Below the pieces are notes generated by a model, which saw nothing but the letters and a program-made list of their open reading frames with translations, did not search any database and was not told where the DNA came from. A stretch of 64,000 nucleotides of DNA. Origin: JAJECS01 sp965219705 (GTDB taxonomy: Bacteria > Chloroflexota > UBA11872). The stretch lies in NCBI GenBank assembly GCA_965219705.1, contig OZ244789.1:1674001-1738000 (forward strand). Direction: 5' to 3'. Positions 42,156 to 50,461 of the stretch are shown here, piece by piece (position 1 is the stretch's first letter; every line of letters begins with the position of its first letter). A program made the translations under genes and the position numbers.

Positions 42156-44152
42156 CCGCGCCGGGCGAACAACCCAACAGCGCCGCTCCGAGCTCCGGTG
42201 ACCACCGCGTTCCATATCTGCAAGACGTGCCGCTTGACAAGGCGCGGGCACGCTTCCACCAAGCGCTGCGCGACGCCGGCGCGCTGGCGGCCGGACCGGC
42301 GGTTTCCGTGCCGCTCGAGGCAGCGGTCGGCCGGGTCACGGCTGCGGCGGTATGGGCGCGAACCTCGAATCCCCACTACCACGCTGCCGCCATGGATGGC
42401 ATCGCGGTCGCGGCGGAAACGACGCGTGGTGCCTCGCCCACGTCGCCGCTGCGACTCCACCTCGATCGAGACGCCGTGTGGGTCGACACTGGCGACGCCA
42501 TGGCGCCAGGGACCGATGCGGTCGTCATGGCGGAGGAGGTGCACGACGTCGGCGACGGCAGCGTTGAGATATTGGCCGCCGTCGCGCCGTGGCAACACGT
42601 CCGCCCGCTGGGCGAAGACATCGTGGCGACCGAGTTGGTGCTGCCCGCCGGCCACACGCTGCGCCCCGTGGATGTCGCGGCCGCCGCCGCGGCGGGCCAC
42701 GCGTCAGTCGAGGTGCGGCAGCCGCCTCGCGTCGTGGTCCTCCCCACCGGCTCGGAGCTGGTGCCGCCGGGAGCGGAGGCCGGGCCCGGCCAGATTGTGG
42801 ACTCGAATTCGCTCATGCTCACGACGACCGCCCGCGGGTGGGGCGCGGATGCCGAGCGGCTGCCGCCGATACCCGATGATTTCGCGCGCCTTCGAGCGGC
42901 GGTGAATGAGGCGCTCCACCGCGCGGACATCGTGGTGATCAACGCTGGCTCATCCGCGGGAACGGAGGACTATACGGCGCGCGTCATCGCCGACCTCGGC
43001 GAGGTGCTCGTACACGGCGTGGCGATCCGGCCCGGTCACCCGGTCGTGCTGGGCGTGGCGCGCGGGCGCGCTGTCGTGGGAATTCCCGGATATCCCGTGT
43101 CGGCCGCGCTGGCGATGGAGCTCTTCGTCGCGCCGCTCATCGACGCCCGGCTCGGCCGGCGGCGGCCACGCCGCCCAACGCTCACCGCGGTGGTGCCGCG
43201 GACCGTGGTGTCGCCCATGGGCGACGACGAATTCGTGCGCGTGAAGATCGGCCGCGTCGGCTCCCGCACCATCGCCGCCCCGCTTGCGCGTGGGGCCGGC
43301 GTGATCACCTCGATGGTGCGCGCGGACGGAATCGTCCGCATACCAAGGATGTCCGAGGGCCTGGCGGCCGGATCTTCCGTCGAAGTGGAGCTGCTCACCG
43401 ATCCCGACGCCGTGATCCACACGGCGGTGCTGACTGGCAGCCACGATCCCGCGCTCGACCTGCTGGCGAACGAAGTCCACCGGCGGTTCGCGCCGGCGAC
43501 GGTTGCGTCAACCAATGTCGGGAGTCAGGGCGGGCTGGTGGTGCTCCGCCGGAACAACGCGCATGCGGCCGGATGCCACCTGATCGACCCAGCCACCGGC
43601 GCCTACAACATCGTGGACGTTCGCCGCATCCTCCCCGGCCGCGATGTCCTGCTCGTGACGTTTGCGCACCGGCAGCAGGGACTCATGGTCGCGCGGGAGA
43701 ACCCGCGCGATGTGAATTCCATTCACGATTTGTTACGTGAGGACGTGGTGTTCGTGAACCGACAGCGAGGGTCGGGGACGCGGATGCTTCTGGACTACGA
43801 GCTGACCCGCCGCAGTCTCAGCGGCGCGGCGATCGGCGGTTACGAACGCGAGCTGTACACGCACGTCGCGGTGGCTGCCGAAGTGGCCAGCGGCGGCGCC
43901 GACGCCGGACTTGGCGTGCTGGCCGCCGCCCGCGCGCTGAACCTCGATTTCATTCCGCTGCTGGAAGAGCGCTACGACCTCGTGATCCCGCGGGAGCACT
44001 ACGAATCGCCGGTCCTGCGGCCCGTGCTGGAGGTGCTGCGGGACCCGGCGTTTGCGCGTCAGGTCGAAGCCATGGGCGGCTACGATGCGGCGCGGATGGG
44101 ACAAATAGCCGCCGAGCTCCCAGAGTCGCCGACGCGCGAAACGCTGCCCTAG
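42152..44152 (+). CDS. MoeA fused to a periplasmic-binding-protein-like domain
   Basis: A 666-residue fusion. Residues about 20-420 are a second MoeA (YHAAAMDGIAVAAE, VDTGDAMAPGTDAVVMAEEV, VVVLPTGSELVPPG, GIPGYPVSAALAMELFV). Residues about 430-650 are a substrate-binding domain of the PBP/LysR-effector type (TGSHDPALDLLANEVHRRF, NVGSQGGLVVLRRNNAHAAGCHL, NRQRGSGTRMLLDYEL, VAAEVASGGADAGLGVLAAAR, IPLLEERYDLVIP). Such fusions are known and are thought to link cofactor maturation to molybdate, tungstate or substrate sensing. The GTG start overlaps the moeA stop. No signal peptide is present, so it is cytoplasmic. Confidence 0.88.
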   Translation: MTAPGEQPNSAAPSSGDHRVPYLQDVPLDKARARFHQALRDAGALAAGPAVSVPLEAAVGRVTAAAVWARTSNPHYHAAAMDGIAVAAETTRGASPTSPLRLHLDRDAVWVDTGDAMAPGTDAVVMAEEVHDVGDGSVEILAAVAPWQHVRPLGEDIVATELVLPAGHTLRPVDVAAAAAAGHASVEVRQPPRVVVLPTGSELVPPGAEAGPGQIVDSNSLMLTTTARGWGADAERLPPIPDDFARLRAAVNEALHRADIVVINAGSSAGTEDYTARVIADLGEVLVHGVAIRPGHPVVLGVARGRAVVGIPGYPVSAALAMELFVAPLIDARLGRRRPRRPTLTAVVPRTVVSPMGDDEFVRVKIGRVGSRTIAAPLARGAGVITSMVRADGIVRIPRMSEGLAAGSSVEVELLTDPDAVIHTAVLTGSHDPALDLLANEVHRRFAPATVASTNVGSQGGLVVLRRNNAHAAGCHLIDPATGAYNIVDVRRILPGRDVLLVTFAHRQQGLMVARENPRDVNSIHDLLREDVVFVNRQRGSGTRMLLDYELTRRSLSGAAIGGYERELYTHVAVAAEVASGGADAGLGVLAAARALNLDFIPLLEERYDLVIPREHYESPVLRPVLEVLRDPAFARQVEAMGGYDAARMGQIAAELPESPTRETLP

Positions 44153-44153
44153 C

Positions 44154-44558
44154 TTGCCGCAATCGCCCGAGCCAGCGCGGCGCCCGGAAGGACGGGCTGA
44201 CCGCAACGTGTCAAGGGTGCAGCCGCGGGTCTTTCGCTGGATTGGGCTGCTGCTCGCGCCCGCGGCAGTGGTATTGGCGGTCCTGACGCCCAGCGCCCTG
44301 CCCGGCGTCGATCCTTCTCCGGCCCCACAGCCGACGCCGGCGCTCCAGCTCCCGGCCGCCGGTGTCCGATGGATCAACGCGGCCTCGGCCGCCGAGCTGG
44401 CGCGGGAGTTGCCCGGCATTGGCCCGCTGTATGCCGAGCGGATCACGACGCACCGCCGCCTGTTTGGCCCCATCACCGAGGCGCAGATGCTGGTTGACCT
44501 GGGGATTCCAGCCAGCGTCGTCGAACGGCTCAGCTCGCGGGTGCGTTTCGATCCGTGA
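44154..44558 (+). CDS. comEA: ComEA-like membrane-anchored helix-hairpin-helix protein
   Basis: About 134 residues: a basic N-terminus, one transmembrane helix (about 27-48), a Pro-rich linker, then a helix-hairpin-helix domain (INAASAAELARELPGIGPLYAERI). ComEA binds DNA at the outer face of the membrane during uptake. The start is TTG 44154 or GTG 44208. Its stop overlaps the comEC GTG start (GTGA), the usual comEA-comEC coupling. Confidence 0.82.
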   Translation: MPQSPEPARRPEGRADRNVSRVQPRVFRWIGLLLAPAAVVLAVLTPSALPGVDPSPAPQPTPALQLPAAGVRWINAASAAELARELPGIGPLYAERITTHRRLFGPITEAQMLVDLGIPASVVERLSSRVRFDP

Positions 44559-47500
44559 CGGCCTGGCTAGCCGCGGCCATCCTGCTCGGGATTGCTATGG
44601 CCGCGTGGTGGGGCCCCGCGCCGGTCTGGGTGGTCATCGGGCTGGCGGTAGCCGGGGCGGCGGCCGCCGCAACGGGCCGCCGCTCGCTGCTGGTGGGCGC
44701 GGTGCTGGCCGCGCTGGCCCTGGGCCTGGCCCGCGGCGGACATCACGTTGCCTCGCAACCGCCTCTGTTGCAGGCACGTGCCGGTGCGACGCTGACCGTC
44801 ACCGCAACCGTCGTGGACGACGCGCCGGGGCCGCGGCGAACGCTTCAAGTCGAGTCGGTGGTCGATGAAGAGAACCAGGAGCCGCGGCTAGCGGCAGGCC
44901 GCGTGCAGGTCTTCGGTCCGCGCGCACTGGCGCTGCCGAACGCGCGGGTCGCGGTCACCGGCGTGTTCGTGCCGGGGCGCGCACGCGTGCCGAATGCACT
45001 TGCCGGTCACGCCGAAACCTGGGCGGGAACGCTGGACGACGCCGAGTTCACCGTGATCGATGCCGGGACGGTGGACGAGACCTCGTGGCTACCGCGCCTG
45101 CGTCGACACGTGGACACCAGCATTCGGGAAGCGTTGCCGGAGCCGCATGCCTCCCTGCTCTCGGCCATGCTCGTGGGCATACGCCAACGGCTGCCCGACG
45201 AGCTGCGAGATGACTTCCTCACCTCGGGCTTGATTCACATCGTGGCCATCTCGGGATTCAACATCACGCTGATCGCGCTCTGGGTGCGGCGACTTGCCGG
45301 GTGGGGCCTGGGCCGCTATGGCGTCGTGTTGGCAGCCCTGCTGTTGCCGCTGTACGCCGTGCTGGCTGGCGCCGAGCCGGGCGTGGTGCGAGCGGCCATC
45401 ATGGGCGAGCTGGTGCTCGTGGCCTGGATCGTCGGGCGCGACGCCGACACGCTCACGGCCCTTGGTCTGGCCGGAGCCGGCATGGCGCTGGCGCAGCCCC
45501 AGGCGTTGGCCGATGTCGGGTTCCAACTCTCGTTCGCCGGCACGCTGGGCCTCATGGTGATCGCGCCGCGCCTTGGGGCCGTGCTCACCGAGCGCGCGCG
45601 TATGCCCAGGTGGAGCGCCGAACTGCTCGCCACCGCCGCGGCCGCCAGCCTGATGGTGACGCCGATCATTGCGCATACATTCGATCGCTTTCAGCTCATG
45701 GCGGTGCCTGCCAATCTGCTGGCGCTCGCGGCGCCCGCCGCCATCATGGCCACCGGCGCGCCGGTGGCTATCTGGGCGTCGGCCGGGTGGCCGGCGGCCG
45801 ATATCGTCGGATGGGCCGCCTGGCTGCCGCTCGAGTACCTGATTCAGGCGGGGCGGCTGGCCGCGCAGCTACCCGGGGCCTCGCTGGCGACCACCGGCTT
45901 CGACTTTCCACAGGCACTTGCCTCATACGTCTGCATCGGCGCGGCCCTCGTCCTGCTCGGGCGACCGGCGCCCCGGCTCACTCGTGTGCGAGTTGGATTC
46001 GAGGCCGTGCCGCGACGCGCGGTCTACGGCATGGCGCTCGCGGCCGTGATCGCGCCACCCGTGATGGCGGTCGCCGGTATGCCGCGCCTCTTCGAAGACG
46101 GCGCGACGCTGGCGACCCTCGATCTATCCGGGCGCGCCCCCGCGGTCTACGTCAGGAAGGGCGACGACCGAGTCGTCGTCGCGGGCAGCCGCCTGGACCG
46201 GTTGCTGCTTGACCGAGCGCTGCCGCGCTGGGACCCCCAGGTCGACAATCTGGTCATTGCGTCGTCGGGAGGCGATCTGTCGCACATGGCCCTCGACCTC
46301 GTGGGCACGCGCGAGGTGGCGACGCTTCAAGCGCCGCCGGCACACGCCCTTGGAGCACAGCTCGTCGCGCCCAACCGCGCCGGACGCTCACCAGTCACCG
46401 CGGACGCCCGGCGCACGACTGGCGATCTGGAGACCGAGATCGTCGCCGTCGATGGCGGCGCTTGGGTGGTGGTCAGGTCCCCCGACGCGACGCTGGCCAT
46501 CGCGCCGCCGACGGTGTCGCGGCCCAAGATGCCATCCACCGTTCAAGCGGACGTGCTGGTGCTTGGGCGGTCAACGACGCTCGGAGCCATCTCCGCGTCC
46601 GCGTTGCGCGACGCGGGCGTGCGAGTCGTGATCGCGCCGCATCCGCAACTCCCCGAGATCGTGGCGCGCGCCGTGGACGAGGCTGGAGAAGTCGTGCTTC
46701 CCAACGATCCGTCCGACCCCGCCCGGCTTGTCGGCAGCGTCCAGGTTCGCGCCGAGCGCGAATCATCGAGGTGCGGCGGTGAGCGTCGCTCGTGGGACAC
46801 AGCAGGTAGGATCGCCGGGTTAGGTTCTCTACTGAGGTCGCGAGCCGTGAGCGAGCGCATCACCGTCATCGGGGCGGGGGCGATGGGCGGTGCGGTCGTG
46901 TCCGCCTTGGCGGCCAGCGGGGCGGTACCCGCCGCCTCGATTGTCGTGAGCGAGATCGACGCCGCGCGCCGCGAAGCCGTGGCGACGGCGAACGGCGCTG
47001 CGGCCGGCCAGGGTTTGCCACGGGACATGGCTGGCGCGCAGGCGCTGGTGCTCGCCGTGAAGCCTCAGTCCTTCCCGGCGGTTGCGGATGCGATCCGGCC
47101 GGCGCTGGCGCCGACGCAACTGGTGATCTCGATCATGGCCGGCGTGCGGCTGGCCACCATGGAAGCCGCGCTGGGGACGCCTCGAGTGGTTCGCGCGATG
47201 CCGAATACACCGGCACAGGTCGGTCGGGGCGTGACGGTGTGGATGGCCGGAAGCGGCGTCGACGCCGACGACCGCCGACGTACGCAGCAGATCGTGGGCT
47301 CGTTCGGAACCGAGATCGAGGTCCACACCGAGCGGATGCTGGACGCGGCAACGGCGGTGCACGGCAGCGGCCCGGCGTATGTCTTTCTCGTCGCCGAGGC
47401 CTGGATCGACGCGGCCGTTTCGATCGGTCTTGATCGGCAGCTCGCCGCGACGCTGGTGCGCGAGACGCTCGCCGGATCGGCCGAGCTCTGGACGTCCGGC

Positions 47501-47650
47501 GACGCCAGCGCCACGGCCTTGCGGCATGCCGTCACGTCACCCGGCGGCACCACCGCCGCCGCGCTCGACGCGTTCGAGGATCGGGGTCTGCGCGCGGCGT
47601 TCCTCGCAGCCGTTGCCGCGGCCTACCGCCGCTCGCAGGAGCTCGGCTAG
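44555..47650 (+). CDS. comEC: ComEC/Rec2 DNA-uptake channel, open frame running into ProC
   Basis: One uninterrupted 1031-codon frame. Residues about 1-760 form ComEC: N-terminal helices, a DUF4131-like domain, then the Competence domain with LLSAMLVGIRQRLPDEL, HIVAISGFNITLIALWVRR and about ten helices that form the DNA channel. The following domain (about 510-740) resembles the metallo-beta-lactamase domain usual in ComEC, but where HxHxDH is expected it reads SSGGDLS, so the metal site is gone. The last ~268 residues are ProC, in the same frame with no stop. Either a fusion protein is made or proC is started separately at GTG 46847. Confidence 0.82.
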   Translation: MTAWLAAAILLGIAMAAWWGPAPVWVVIGLAVAGAAAAATGRRSLLVGAVLAALALGLARGGHHVASQPPLLQARAGATLTVTATVVDDAPGPRRTLQVESVVDEENQEPRLAAGRVQVFGPRALALPNARVAVTGVFVPGRARVPNALAGHAETWAGTLDDAEFTVIDAGTVDETSWLPRLRRHVDTSIREALPEPHASLLSAMLVGIRQRLPDELRDDFLTSGLIHIVAISGFNITLIALWVRRLAGWGLGRYGVVLAALLLPLYAVLAGAEPGVVRAAIMGELVLVAWIVGRDADTLTALGLAGAGMALAQPQALADVGFQLSFAGTLGLMVIAPRLGAVLTERARMPRWSAELLATAAAASLMVTPIIAHTFDRFQLMAVPANLLALAAPAAIMATGAPVAIWASAGWPAADIVGWAAWLPLEYLIQAGRLAAQLPGASLATTGFDFPQALASYVCIGAALVLLGRPAPRLTRVRVGFEAVPRRAVYGMALAAVIAPPVMAVAGMPRLFEDGATLATLDLSGRAPAVYVRKGDDRVVVAGSRLDRLLLDRALPRWDPQVDNLVIASSGGDLSHMALDLVGTREVATLQAPPAHALGAQLVAPNRAGRSPVTADARRTTGDLETEIVAVDGGAWVVVRSPDATLAIAPPTVSRPKMPSTVQADVLVLGRSTTLGAISASALRDAGVRVVIAPHPQLPEIVARAVDEAGEVVLPNDPSDPARLVGSVQVRAERESSRCGGERRSWDTAGRIAGLGSLLRSRAVSERITVIGAGAMGGAVVSALAASGAVPAASIVVSEIDAARREAVATANGAAAGQGLPRDMAGAQALVLAVKPQSFPAVADAIRPALAPTQLVISIMAGVRLATMEAALGTPRVVRAMPNTPAQVGRGVTVWMAGSGVDADDRRRTQQIVGSFGTEIEVHTERMLDAATAVHGSGPAYVFLVAEAWIDAAVSIGLDRQLAATLVRETLAGSAELWTSGDASATALRHAVTSPGGTTAAALDAFEDRGLRAAFLAAVAAAYRRSQELG
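46847..47650 (+). CDS. proC: Pyrroline-5-carboxylate reductase (ProC) module
   Basis: About 267 residues that catalyse the last step of proline synthesis. It starts with the NADP-binding ITVIGAGAMGGAVVSAL, then VLAVKPQSF, VRAMPNTPAQVGRG, HGSGPAYVFLVAEAWIDA and SPGGTTAAALDAFEDRGLRAAF, the family signature. GTG at 46847 is its natural start; GAGG lies about 10 bases upstream and a TAGGAT patch at about 46806 could be a -10 box. It is in frame with, and not separated by a stop from, comEC. Confidence 0.85.
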   Translation: MSERITVIGAGAMGGAVVSALAASGAVPAASIVVSEIDAARREAVATANGAAAGQGLPRDMAGAQALVLAVKPQSFPAVADAIRPALAPTQLVISIMAGVRLATMEAALGTPRVVRAMPNTPAQVGRGVTVWMAGSGVDADDRRRTQQIVGSFGTEIEVHTERMLDAATAVHGSGPAYVFLVAEAWIDAAVSIGLDRQLAATLVRETLAGSAELWTSGDASATALRHAVTSPGGTTAAALDAFEDRGLRAAFLAAVAAAYRRSQELG

Positions 47651-47739
47651 ACCGCTCGACTACCGTTCCGCAGCAGGATCAAACGCTTGCGCCGGTTGCC
47701 TGGCGTCTCCATGCGACAGGCGGGGCGCGGCGCTCCGTC

Positions 47740-48477
47740 TTGACCGTGGTACGGTTTGCGGCGCGTGTGAAGGACGCCACGAGGTGCGCCTTGGCCGTCA
47801 GCTTGACGCCCGAACAGCTCGAAGAGTTGCGCCAGATCGATTCAGCGACGATCGCCAATGCGATCGAAAATTTCAACGTCCGGGACAAGACCGAGGGATA
47901 CCTCGGCAGCAACGTGCGCTGCCTGTTCCCCGAGGTTGGCGAGCCTGTCGTGGGCTATGCGGTGACGGTGAAAGGCGATAGCACGACCTACGCGCGCCGG
48001 CGCAATCCCGCGCTGCAGATGGATCTCTGGGAGGTCTTGGAGCAGACTCCGAGTCCGTCGGTCGTGGTGATCCAGGACGCCAGCGGCAATCCGTCCAAGT
48101 CCTGCCATTGCGGCGACGTCATGGCCACCGTCATCAAGGCGCTGGGCGGCGTGGCCGTCATCACTGATGGATGCGTCCGCGACCTTTCCGAAGTGCGCGA
48201 GATTGGCATCCAGTACTTCGCGCGCGGTGTGACCGTGTCCCACGGCACGGCGGTGGTCTATGAGGCAGGCGAGCCGGTGGTCATCGACGGCACGCCGATC
48301 AAGACCGGCGACCTCTTGCACGGCGACGAGAACGGCGTGGTGGTGATTCCCGACGCGATAGCGGGCGAGGTCGCGGAGGCGTCACGGCAGGTGCTGGCCG
48401 ACGAGGCCTCGCGCAAGGAATTCGCGCGGCAGCCGGGATTCACCGTGGCCAAGTACCGCGAGTTCACCGGCACCTAA
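47740..48477 (+). CDS. RraA-like / HMG aldolase family protein
   Basis: About 245 residues. It has TIANAIENFNVRDKTEGYLG, a central DASGNPSKSCHCGDVMATVIKALGGVAVITDGCVRDLSEVREIG segment (the family GxVRD motif) and GVVVIP. Members are class II 4-hydroxy-4-methyl-2-oxoglutarate/oxaloacetate aldolases or RNase E inhibitors. With no sign of RNase E, an aldolase or decarboxylase is more likely. The first ~20 residues may not be translated; GTG at 47767 is an alternative start. Confidence 0.8.
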   Translation: MTVVRFAARVKDATRCALAVSLTPEQLEELRQIDSATIANAIENFNVRDKTEGYLGSNVRCLFPEVGEPVVGYAVTVKGDSTTYARRRNPALQMDLWEVLEQTPSPSVVVIQDASGNPSKSCHCGDVMATVIKALGGVAVITDGCVRDLSEVREIGIQYFARGVTVSHGTAVVYEAGEPVVIDGTPIKTGDLLHGDENGVVVIPDAIAGEVAEASRQVLADEASRKEFARQPGFTVAKYREFTGT

Positions 48478-48527
48478 CGGCACTTCACGTGCGCCCGGGT
48501 GACGGCTAAGCGTCTCGATGTCGCTAG

Positions 48528-50102
48528 GTGAGACATGAACCCAGCCCGCCGATCGGATCAATTGATTTGATCGGCCCACGCCAGGCGCTGATAGGCGCTC
48601 GCGAATCGGTGGCGCGGTTCTGGCTGGGGCGCCCGCGGACACGGGCGCGGTTGCTCGCGGGCTTCTTGGCGTTGCACCTGGCGCTCGCCGCGCCGCTGGC
48701 AATCCTCGCCGCCGACTGGGACCGGCCCGAGCCTGACAGCTGGTTCCGACAGCTGAACTTCGACGGCGAGGGAACGGCAGCGAATCTATATTCGGGAATT
48801 CTGTGGGGGGCCGTCGCCGCTCTGGCCGCGGCGCAGCTGTTCCGTCCGGCGATTTCCGTCAGAGGCCCGCGGTGGCTGTGGATGCTCGGCTGGCTCAGCG
48901 CGGCGCTGTTGGCCGCGCTCGTTGCGCTCGAGGAACTGGCGAGTCTCAAGGATACGCTTGGGCGGTGGGAGGCGCTCAACGCCCTGCAGGCGTCGTGGAA
49001 CCTAGTGCGCCTGCCGGTCAGCCTCCGCTGGGCAGTCGTGGTCGCACCGTTCATCGCACCGCTGGCGGCGGCGGCGGGGTGGGTCGCATATACGTCGCTG
49101 CGCCGACATCCGGCGCTGGCGCTGCTCGCGTTGCTGGCGGTGGCCCTTGGGGTGGGCACGGCCCTCCACGACGAATTTGGCGTGCTCTACGGCACGACGT
49201 CTGTCTGGGTGCTCTTCATTGAGGAGGGCTCGGAGATTGTGGCCGGCGCCACCCTGGCCGTGGTCCTCGTCGAGCTGCTGGCGGCGCGACCAGGACCAGC
49301 TCGTGGTGCACTCGATGTGGGAAAGGAAGGGGGTGGCCGTTGGTCCGCGCTCGCAGTTACGGCGGCCCTGCTGGCGGCCGCCACGTTTGCGCTGCTCGCG
49401 GAATACGACCTCGAGGACGAGAGGTGGGTCAAAGGTCCGTCCGCGGGCCATACCGGTCCGATCTCGCTGGTCGAACAGCGCTTTCGCGCCACACATGACG
49501 ACCTAAGCCGCATTAGCGTGTGGGCCTATGTCGACAGGCCTGCGGGCGCGGCGGCGTCCGCGGATATCTTTGCCCGCCTGACTCCCGCCCTCGGGTGGTC
49601 GCCCGGCCCGCTGCGGGAGAGCCGCGCAGAGGTCCACGGGTCGCGCTACAGCAACGCGACCGTGGCCTTCGACTTCGAGCCGATTCCCGACAGCAGTGGG
49701 AAGCTCTACTCCCTGGCTATCGGCGTCCTGAGCGGGCCGGAGCCCTACGTGTTCCTTGGGCTGACCCGCGGTGACGAGGTCCCCGAGGGGGAAGTCCTGA
49801 TCAGCGGATCGCCGACGGGCTATGGAAACGACCTGGCGCTGCGCACGTATTGGGCGGGGCAGGGCTTCCAATTCGTTGCCGGGTTGCTCTCCCACTGGGT
49901 GCTGATCGCTGACGCGGTGGCGACCGTCTTCGTGTGGACCTTCCTGATCGCGGCCGCCTGGGGCGGGCTGTCGGGAGACCAGCCGCGGTTCTGGCGCGGC
50001 TATGTGCGGCGCGCGCTCCGCCGCGCTGCTCTGCTGGCGACAAGTCTCGCCGCAGTCGCCCTGGCCTTACTCCCGGTGCTCGCGGGGACGACCGGCGCGT
50101 GA
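48528..50102 (+). CDS. Polytopic membrane protein of unknown function
   Basis: About 524 residues that I cannot assign to a family. Seven likely helices occupy the first ~300 residues. EELASLKDTLGRWEAL and LFIEEGSEIVAGATL carry acidic residues in or near helices. A soluble, beta-rich external segment of about 150 residues (330-470) follows, then two final helices. It starts at GTG 48528; TTG 48567 is possible. It stands alone between the RraA-like gene and a repeat-containing gap. Confidence 0.7.
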   Translation: MRHEPSPPIGSIDLIGPRQALIGARESVARFWLGRPRTRARLLAGFLALHLALAAPLAILAADWDRPEPDSWFRQLNFDGEGTAANLYSGILWGAVAALAAAQLFRPAISVRGPRWLWMLGWLSAALLAALVALEELASLKDTLGRWEALNALQASWNLVRLPVSLRWAVVVAPFIAPLAAAAGWVAYTSLRRHPALALLALLAVALGVGTALHDEFGVLYGTTSVWVLFIEEGSEIVAGATLAVVLVELLAARPGPARGALDVGKEGGGRWSALAVTAALLAAATFALLAEYDLEDERWVKGPSAGHTGPISLVEQRFRATHDDLSRISVWAYVDRPAGAAASADIFARLTPALGWSPGPLRESRAEVHGSRYSNATVAFDFEPIPDSSGKLYSLAIGVLSGPEPYVFLGLTRGDEVPEGEVLISGSPTGYGNDLALRTYWAGQGFQFVAGLLSHWVLIADAVATVFVWTFLIAAAWGGLSGDQPRFWRGYVRRALRRAALLATSLAAVALALLPVLAGTTGA

Positions 50103-50461
50103 CCACGGCGATCGGTGGCCGTCGCCGCGCTCCCCGCACAGCTCGCTCGGCCGCCAGCGCCCCACCACCATCCCAGACCGGCACGGCCGGGATTGGCGCA
50201 CCGGTCCCATGGGCAGGCGTGCGTCCGCACGCTGACTGACGCGGCGGGGCGGCGCGCGGGACGACCCCCACAGCCGTAGGCGCCCCAGCCAGCGCCGGGA
50301 GTTGGCTGTGATTCCCACGAGCCTTGGCGATAGGGGTCCGTCTGGGGACGAGAAGCCCGTTCGTGGTGAGCTTGTCGAACCACAGCGGAACCTGCGGTCA
50401 ACGTACCGATCGGCAGGACCACACGCGCTTCGACCGGCTCAGGGCGGACGGACGGACGACC
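50103..50461. other. Gap with imperfect dispersed repeat
   Basis: A 359-base spacer between the convergent membrane protein and ddl genes. No gene was seen. Its last third is the GTGGTGAGCTTGTCGAAC repeat described separately. Confidence 0.5.
50356..50452. repeat. Dispersed repeat with outward GTTCG / CGGAC ends
   Basis: Starts CCCGTTCGTGGTGAGC, followed by TTGTCGAACCAC, and ends CTTCGACCGGCTCAGGGCGGACGG. The two ends are imperfect inverted copies of each other around ~40 variable bases. The pattern matches a short interspersed repeat found in many bacterial genomes. Only this copy is in the window. Confidence 0.5.
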
